Of a stretch of DNA of 64,000 nt, positions 59,491-64,000 are shown piece after piece. The notes under the pieces were generated by a model. The model did no database searches. It was given only the letters and a program-made list of their open reading frames with translations, and was not told the origin of the DNA. Made by a program: the position numbers and the translations under genes. This DNA comes from JAWKUK01 sp041398605 (lineage in GTDB: Bacteria; Planctomycetota; UBA1135; GCA-002686595): NCBI GenBank assembly GCA_041398605.1, contig JAWKUK010000010.1, forward strand, positions 124,001 through 188,000. The letters run 5' to 3'. The first letter of the stretch is position 1, and each line of letters begins with the position of its first letter.

Positions 59491-60354
59491 ATGAACGCAA
59501 GTGACATTCGAACCGCCTGCGTGCTCGGCGCGGGCACGATGGGCCACGGTATCGCGCACGTGCTCGCCGCCGCTGGGATCGAGACGCGGCTCTTCGACGT
59601 CGCGGACGCAGCGGTGCAGGCTGGGCTCGCCAAGGTCCGCGCGAACCTCGACAAAGGCGTCGAGAAGGGCAAGGTCCTCGCCGCGGACCGCGACGCCACG
59701 TTGGCGCGGCTCACGGGCGAGACGGACCTGGCGGTCGCAGCGCGCGGCGCCGACGTCGTCATCGAAGCCGTGCCCGAGCGCATCGAGCTCAAGCAGCGCA
59801 TCTTCGCGCAGCTCGGGGCGCTGCTGGGGCCGGAGGTGCTGCTCGCGACGAACACGTCGTCGCTGTCGATCAGCTCGATCGCGCGCGCCGCGGCGCACCC
59901 CGAGCGCGTCGTCGGGATGCACTTCTTCAACCCCGTCCACATCATGAAGCTCGTCGAGGTCGTGCGCGCGGAGCAGTCGTCCGACGCGGCGGCCCGCTGC
60001 GCGCTCGACCTCGCGACGCGGATGGGCAAGGAGCCGATCGACGTCCGCGACGCGCCAGGGTTCGCCTCCTCGCGCCTCGGCATCGCGATCGGCATGGAGG
60101 CCATCCGGATGGTCGAGGAGAACGTGGCGAGCGCCGCGGACATCGACAAGGCGATGACGCTCGGCTACGGGTTCCCGATGGGACCCCTGCGCCTGACGGA
60201 CCTCGTCGGGCTGGACGTGCGGCTCGCCATCGCGGAGTATCTTGCGCAAGAGCTCGGGGCGCGCTTCGAGCCGCCGCGGCTCCTGCGTGACATGGTCGCG
60301 GAGGGGCGCCTCGGCAAGAAATCCGGGCGCGGCTTCTACGAATGGTCGGAGTGA
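59491..60354 (+). CDS. 3-hydroxyacyl-CoA dehydrogenase (3-hydroxybutyryl-CoA dehydrogenase-like)
   Basis: A 287-residue stand-alone dehydrogenase, the normal length for the Hbd/FadB2 group. VLGAGTMGHGIAHVLAAAG is the NAD-binding loop, followed by VIEAVPERIELKQRIFAQLG, the NTSSLSISSIA catalytic Ser segment, VGMHFFNPVHIMKLVEVV with the catalytic His, DAPGFASSRL, and PMGPLRLTDLVGLD in the C-terminal helical domain. It oxidises or reduces 3-hydroxyacyl-CoA in the cytoplasm. It forms a probable operon with the enoyl-CoA hydratase and MDR genes upstream. The genes downstream encode unrelated anchored proteins. Confidence 0.95.
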   Translation: MNASDIRTACVLGAGTMGHGIAHVLAAAGIETRLFDVADAAVQAGLAKVRANLDKGVEKGKVLAADRDATLARLTGETDLAVAARGADVVIEAVPERIELKQRIFAQLGALLGPEVLLATNTSSLSISSIARAAAHPERVVGMHFFNPVHIMKLVEVVRAEQSSDAAARCALDLATRMGKEPIDVRDAPGFASSRLGIAIGMEAIRMVEENVASAADIDKAMTLGYGFPMGPLRLTDLVGLDVRLAIAEYLAQELGARFEPPRLLRDMVAEGRLGKKSGRGFYEWSE

Positions 60355-60514
60355 CCCCTGTCGCTCGCAGGCGCGCGTCGCGGCTGCACCGCGGCCGGTT
60401 GGACACGAGCGCGAGGGCCGCAGCGCCGGACGGAGAGGCTGCGGCGAAGTGGATTGCGGCTGAATGGAATGCGGCCGGGCAGAACACGGCCGGGCAGGCT
60501 GAACGAACAAGAGC

Positions 60515-61255
60515 ATGAGCGACTCGAACGAATGGCAGGGCGACCCGACGCCGAAGCGCAAGGGCCCGCCGATGTGGATGATCCTCAGCGGCTGCGGGTG
60601 TTTGATCCCCGGCTTCCTCCTCGTCGCGCTGGTCGCGTGGGGCATGCAGTTCATGGGGACCGCGACGTCTCCGCGCGCGGCCTATGAGGCGCTCGCGGCG
60701 ACGATCCCGTACGACGAGTCGCTGATGGGGCGCGCGACGGGCCTGGCGGACGATCCCGGCACGCGCGAGCTGGAGTCCCACGAAGCGCCCGAGTACCAGC
60801 TCGTCTTCGGGATGGAGATCCCGTTCACCGGCGGCGTGGGGATCTTCTCGTTCCTGAAGGGCGCGCAGGGCGACGACGGCGCGTCGTTCGCGGACGACGC
60901 GGTGGTGGCGACGATCACCAAGGTGCCGTCGAAGCAGTCGGGTGACGTGCTGCGCGGCGGCGACGACGGCGAGCCGTTCCAGCTCGAGTTCCAGGGTGTG
61001 ACGCTCTCAGGGATGCGCTTCCCGGAGATGACCAGCGAGGTCATCGTCCAGTTCCCGAAGGGGACCAAGAAGGTCAAGGGGCCGGGCCTGTCGCTGCGGT
61101 TGCTCTCGGACCTGGCGGACGACCCCGAGGACCCGAAGTCCAAGGTGTTCGATGTCCTCCTGACCATGCAGCGCCCGCAAGATGGCGGGCAGCAGATCTC
61201 GGACGAAGAGCTGCGCGCGTTCCTGGCGCCGTTCCACATCGGACCGGACCGGTGA
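60515..61255 (+). CDS. membrane-anchored protein of unknown function, 246 aa
   Basis: Residues 1-18 are polar, and 19-47 (PPMWMILSGCGCLIPGFLLV, then ALVAWGMQF) form one membrane helix with two cysteines. The remaining 200 residues should lie outside. They include TSPRAAYEALAATIPYDESL, EYQLVFGMEIPF and SEVIVQFPKGTKKVKGPGLS, an alpha/beta pattern with many acidic residues. No family is recognised. The stop codon overlaps the GTG of the next anchored protein gene (GTGA), so the two are translated together and probably act as a pair. Confidence 0.82.
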   Translation: MSDSNEWQGDPTPKRKGPPMWMILSGCGCLIPGFLLVALVAWGMQFMGTATSPRAAYEALAATIPYDESLMGRATGLADDPGTRELESHEAPEYQLVFGMEIPFTGGVGIFSFLKGAQGDDGASFADDAVVATITKVPSKQSGDVLRGGDDGEPFQLEFQGVTLSGMRFPEMTSEVIVQFPKGTKKVKGPGLSLRLLSDLADDPEDPKSKVFDVLLTMQRPQDGGQQISDEELRAFLAPFHIGPDR

Positions 61256-62103
61256 GCGCGAGCGGCGCTCCAGCAGCAGAGGATGCACCTATGGGCGAGT
61301 CGATCTCAACCGTTGATCCCGCCGCGACGCCTCGGCCGGCCGAGCCCGTTGTCCGTGAGTCGGGCCTCGGGGTCATCGGCGTCGCGCTCGGCGTCCTGCT
61401 GCTGTTGGCGTGCGTCGGGACGCTCTACATGCTGGGCCGCTCGGGCGCGCAGCCCCTCGACGCGCAGGCGGTCCTCAGCGAGCGCTTCGAGCGCGCTGGC
61501 CCTTTCCCCTTCGAGCTCGCGGTGCAGGGGGCGTCGCGGGAGTCGGGCGGGCGTGAGCTCGTGCGGCTCGAGTCCCCGCGCGCGGCGACGGTGACGCCGG
61601 CGCGCCCCTGGCCCGACGGCGACGCCGCGGCGGCGCCGGATTGGGACGGCTTGCCCAGCGTCGAAGGCGCGGCGCCCGTGCGCGCTGCCCTCGCGTGGTA
61701 CCCGCTGAAGAGCGCCGAGAAGGTGATGCGCGAGCAGTTCACGGCGCTGCGCTTCGATTCGGGGCACGGTGGCGACGGCGGTGGCGGTGGCGGCGCTAGC
61801 GGCGGGCACGGCGGCGGCGGCTCGACTGGCGGGCACGGCGGCAGCGCGACCTCGGGCGAGCCCCCGAAGGCGCCTGGGCCCAAGCTGCAGGACGCCGGGA
61901 CGGTGTCGTGGGCGGGCTACGCGGCGCCCTACGTGCGGCTGAGAGAGTTCGAGCTCGACGGCACCAGCGGGCGCTTCCAAGAGACCGTGCGCGTGAACCT
62001 GACGACGGGGCCGCGCTGCTGCGTGCTGTACCTGCGTTGGGCGCCGGGTGAGCTCGGCAGCCGCGAGGCGACGTCGGAGCTCCTCGCGTCCCTCGCGCCT
62101 TGA
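61252..62103 (+). CDS. membrane-anchored protein with Gly/His-rich segment, 283 aa
   Basis: Starting at GTG 61252 (ATG 61291 is an alternative), the protein has a polar N-terminus, one membrane helix at about 38-62 (LGVIGVALGVLLLLACVGTL) and an outer domain. Residues 165-205 are a Gly/Ser/His-rich linker (repeated GGHGG), followed by a final domain with VSWAGYAAPYVRLREFELDG and TTGPRCCVLYLRWAPGELGS. The topology mirrors that of the overlapping upstream gene. The Gly/His linker could bind metal or simply be flexible. No family is recognised. Confidence 0.78.
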   Translation: MSASGAPAAEDAPMGESISTVDPAATPRPAEPVVRESGLGVIGVALGVLLLLACVGTLYMLGRSGAQPLDAQAVLSERFERAGPFPFELAVQGASRESGGRELVRLESPRAATVTPARPWPDGDAAAAPDWDGLPSVEGAAPVRAALAWYPLKSAEKVMREQFTALRFDSGHGGDGGGGGGASGGHGGGGSTGGHGGSATSGEPPKAPGPKLQDAGTVSWAGYAAPYVRLREFELDGTSGRFQETVRVNLTTGPRCCVLYLRWAPGELGSREATSELLASLAP

Positions 62104-62108
62104 TCGGG

Positions 62109-62786
62109 CTACTCGGTCGTCGGCAACGCCGCGGTGAGCCCGAGGGCCCGCGCTAGGTCGACGAGGTCGCCTGGGACCTGGGCTTCGACTGTCAAGGAAG
62201 CGAGCGCGACCCTGCGCGCGTGCAGCGCCTGGCGCGGGTGCAGGGAGCACTTGGGGGCTCGATACCAGCCCTCGCCCACGAGCGGGTGCCCGAGGTGCGC
62301 GAGGTGGATGCGGATCTGGTGCGTGCGGCCCGTCGCGATGCGCGCCTCGATCGCGGCGTGGGACGGGCCTTGGGCGAGGACCCGGAACGTCGACGAGGCG
62401 GGCTTGCCGTCCACGGCGACGCCGAGCGCCCCTGGGGCCACCTCGCCGATCGGGGCCTCGCACGCCAGCGCGTCCCAGCCCGGGGCGCCGTGCACGAAGG
62501 CGAGGTAGAGCTTCTCCGCGGCGGGCTCAGCCAGCTCGCGCTTCAGGCGGGCGACGAGCGCGCGCTCGGTCGTGAAGAGGTTGACCCCGCTCGTGTCCGC
62601 GTCCAGCTGGTGGACCGCCCAGACAAAGCCCGCGCCGCGGGCCTTGGCCCGCTCCAGGAGCTGCCATTGGAGGCAGTCGGGGTCGTCGAGGGCGCGCCCG
62701 GACGTCGGCAGGTCCGGCGGCTTGTCCACGGCAATGACGCCGCCCGCCTCCCAGAGGATCCGCCGCTCGAGCTCGTTGGGGGACAT
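62109..62786 (-). CDS. RluA-family pseudouridine synthase
   Basis: A 225-residue protein with the RluA/RsuA-type catalytic domain. VIAVDKPPDLPTSGRA is the first conserved strand. VHQLDADTSGVNLF carries the catalytic Asp62 (the usual motif is HRLDxxTSG; Arg is replaced by Gln here). EKLYLAFVHG and ATGRTHQIRIHLAHLGHPLV, with the R-x-H-Q-I-R-x-H core, complete the set. It converts uridine to pseudouridine in rRNA or tRNA. There is no S4 domain, so it is the short RluA form. The Arg-to-Gln change next to the catalytic Asp, at a position reported to matter for base flipping, is unusual. ATG 62786 is the start; the frame is open upstream only as an antisense shadow of the next gene. Confidence 0.92.
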   Translation of the reverse strand: MSPNELERRILWEAGGVIAVDKPPDLPTSGRALDDPDCLQWQLLERAKARGAGFVWAVHQLDADTSGVNLFTTERALVARLKRELAEPAAEKLYLAFVHGAPGWDALACEAPIGEVAPGALGVAVDGKPASSTFRVLAQGPSHAAIEARIATGRTHQIRIHLAHLGHPLVGEGWYRAPKCSLHPRQALHARRVALASLTVEAQVPGDLVDLARALGLTAALPTTE

Positions 62787-62822
62787 AGGGGAGGAGTGTG
62801 GGCCATAGGAGGGGTCGTCCGG

Positions 62823-62828
62823 TACCCT
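62823..62828 (+). promoter_or_regulatory. putative -10 box of the ABC-F gene
   Basis: TACCCT ends 9 bases before ATG 62838, with no ribosome binding site between. Confidence 0.4.
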
Positions 62829-62837
62829 CTTCGCCCC

Positions 62838-64000
62838 ATGATCTCCCTCAACGGCGTCGCAAAGAACTTTGGTCGTCAGGCGCTCCTCTTGGACGCCGGG
62901 ATGCAGCTCGATCCCGGCGACAAGGTCGGCCTCGTCGGGCCGAACGGCTCGGGCAAGTCGACGCTCTTCCGCTTGCTCGTCGGCGAAGAGCAGCCGGACT
63001 CGGGTGAGGTCATCGTCCCGAAGCGCCTCTCGATCGGCTATTTCCGCCAGGACGCGGCGGACGCCACCGGGCGCTCGGTGCTCGAGGAGGCGATCGCGGG
63101 CGCCGGCCGCCTCGGGGCGCTGCACCACGAGCTCGGCGAGCTCGAGGCGGCGATGTCCGACCCCGAGCGCTTCGACGAGATGGACAAGATCCTCGAGCGC
63201 TTCGGTGACGTGCAAGGTGAGTACGCGCAGCTCGGCGGGTACGAGCTCGCGTCGCAGGCGCGTGAGGTGCTCGCGGGCCTCGGCTTCGAGGAGTCGCAGA
63301 TCGAGGGTGACATCGGCGCGCTGTCCGGCGGTTGGCGCATGCGCGTATCGATCGCCAAGGTGCTGATCGGCAAGCCGGACGTCTTGCTCCTCGACGAGCC
63401 GACGAACCACCTCGACATCGAGTCGATCCTGTGGCTCGAGGACTTCCTGCGCAACACGGACGCGACGCTCTTGATGACGTGCCACGACCGCGACTTCATG
63501 AACCGCGTCGTGACGCGGATCGTGGAGATCGACGCGGGCGAGCTCGTGAGCTATGGCGGCAACTACGACTTCTACGACCGCGAGCGCGAGGTGCGCGCGG
63601 CGCAGCAGGACGCGGCCTTCACGCGCCAGCAAGCGATGCTCAAGAAGGAGGAGCGCTTCATCGAGCGCTTCGACAAGCACGCCGCGAAGGCCGCGCAGGT
63701 GCAGTCGCGCGTCAAGAAGCTGGACAAGATCGAGCGCCTCGAGCCGCCGAAGAAGCGCGTCCTGATGCCGTTCCGCTTGCACACGCCGCCGCGCTCGGGC
63801 AACGACGTCGTGACGATCACCGGCGTCAAGAAGAGCTACGGCGCGCGCGTCGTCTATCGCGGCCTCGACCTCGAGATCAAGCGCGGCGAGCGCTGGTGCG
63901 TGATGGGCGTCAACGGCGCGGGCAAGTCCACGCTCTTGAAGATGATCGCCGGCGCCTTGCAGCCGGATTCGGGCCAGGTGAAGCTCGGCGCGTCGTTGAA
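62838..64000 (+). CDS. ABC-F family ATP-binding protein (3' end outside window)
   Basis: The frame opens with ATG 62838 and runs off the right edge after 387 codons. The first nucleotide-binding domain has Walker A GPNGSGKST (34-42), ABC signature LSGGWRMRVSIAKVL (162-176) and Walker B LLLDEPTNHLD (183-193). A charged linker follows (about 240-300; QQAMLKKEERFIERFDKHAA) and then the start of a second domain with Walker A GVNGAGKST. There are no membrane helices, so it is a soluble ABC-F protein of the YbiT/Uup/EttA group, acting on ribosomes rather than in transport. The subgroup cannot be fixed without the C-terminus. Confidence 0.94.
   Translation, partial: MISLNGVAKNFGRQALLLDAGMQLDPGDKVGLVGPNGSGKSTLFRLLVGEEQPDSGEVIVPKRLSIGYFRQDAADATGRSVLEEAIAGAGRLGALHHELGELEAAMSDPERFDEMDKILERFGDVQGEYAQLGGYELASQAREVLAGLGFEESQIEGDIGALSGGWRMRVSIAKVLIGKPDVLLLDEPTNHLDIESILWLEDFLRNTDATLLMTCHDRDFMNRVVTRIVEIDAGELVSYGGNYDFYDREREVRAAQQDAAFTRQQAMLKKEERFIERFDKHAAKAAQVQSRVKKLDKIERLEPPKKRVLMPFRLHTPPRSGNDVVTITGVKKSYGARVVYRGLDLEIKRGERWCVMGVNGAGKSTLLKMIAGALQPDSGQVKLGASL

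Noticed and set aside
62787..63782. The upstream extension of the pseudouridine synthase frame on the minus strand.
   Set aside because: It lies opposite the ABC-F gene, whose Walker and signature motifs are complete, and has no pseudouridine-synthase or S4-domain similarity.

Overview
The window is about 70% G+C bacterial DNA with nearly wall-to-wall genes on both strands. The best guess from the sequence is a planctomycete (Planctomycetota), probably one of the deep lineages known from marine isolates. The pointers are: many exported proteins of no recognised family; two Cys-type sulfatases; an ECF sigma factor fused to a membrane anchor and a large outer domain; a pyrophosphate-type phosphofructokinase; and three exported proteins sharing one C-terminal beta-rich domain. 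I recall that domain from such genomes but cannot check it here. No phage, plasmid backbone, CRISPR array or intact insertion sequence is visible.

Layout. 1-9.5 kb: a partial PQQ-type beta-propeller, an aminotransferase, a large anchored protein, a tRNA-Leu flanked by short tandem repeats, PPi-type phosphofructokinase, a cupredoxin-like protein and a PDZ protein. 9.5-17.7 kb: exported metalloprotease with IPT/TIG domains, a PolB-type 3'-5' exonuclease, the sigma-factor fusion and a sulfatase. 17.8-28.7 kb: a duplicated-domain secreted protein, a 1334-residue secreted protein, a minus-strand run of isocitrate dehydrogenase, flippase and glycosyltransferase, then a GNAT acetyltransferase and a truncated haemoglobin. 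28.8-40.4 kb: two anchored surface proteins, an Ntn-type hydrolase, histidine ammonia-lyase, a second sulfatase, a gene fragment and an FG-GAP/VCBS repeat protein. 40.3-46.3 kb: a minus-strand run of ECF sigma factor, VWA protein with an anti-sigma-like N-terminus, B12-binding radical SAM enzyme, second radical SAM enzyme and an NDK-like protein; this is the most system-like cluster. 46.4-64 kb: a lipoprotein, a 5'-nucleotidase-type enzyme with a HEAT/VWA partner, a glyoxalase-fold protein with a SoxR-type operator, a MITE-like element, a flavin amine oxidase, soxR, three CoA/MDR genes, two small anchored proteins, an RluA-type pseudouridine synthase and a partial ABC-F ATPase.

Genes that probably work together: the minus-strand cluster 46274-40263 (ATGA overlaps or short gaps, except one 192-bp gap before the second radical SAM gene); soxR with its own operator and the nearly identical operator of the glyoxalase-fold gene 3.7 kb away; the enoyl-CoA hydratase, MDR reductase and hydroxyacyl-CoA dehydrogenase trio; and the 5'-nucleotidase with HEAT/VWA pair (GTGA overlap).

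A recurrent feature is a TANNNT-like box 5-10 bases before the start codon with no ribosome binding site between, which suggests widespread leaderless transcription. Short G+C-rich minisatellites are another recurrent feature of the intergenic spaces. All calls come from reading the sequence; no database search was possible.
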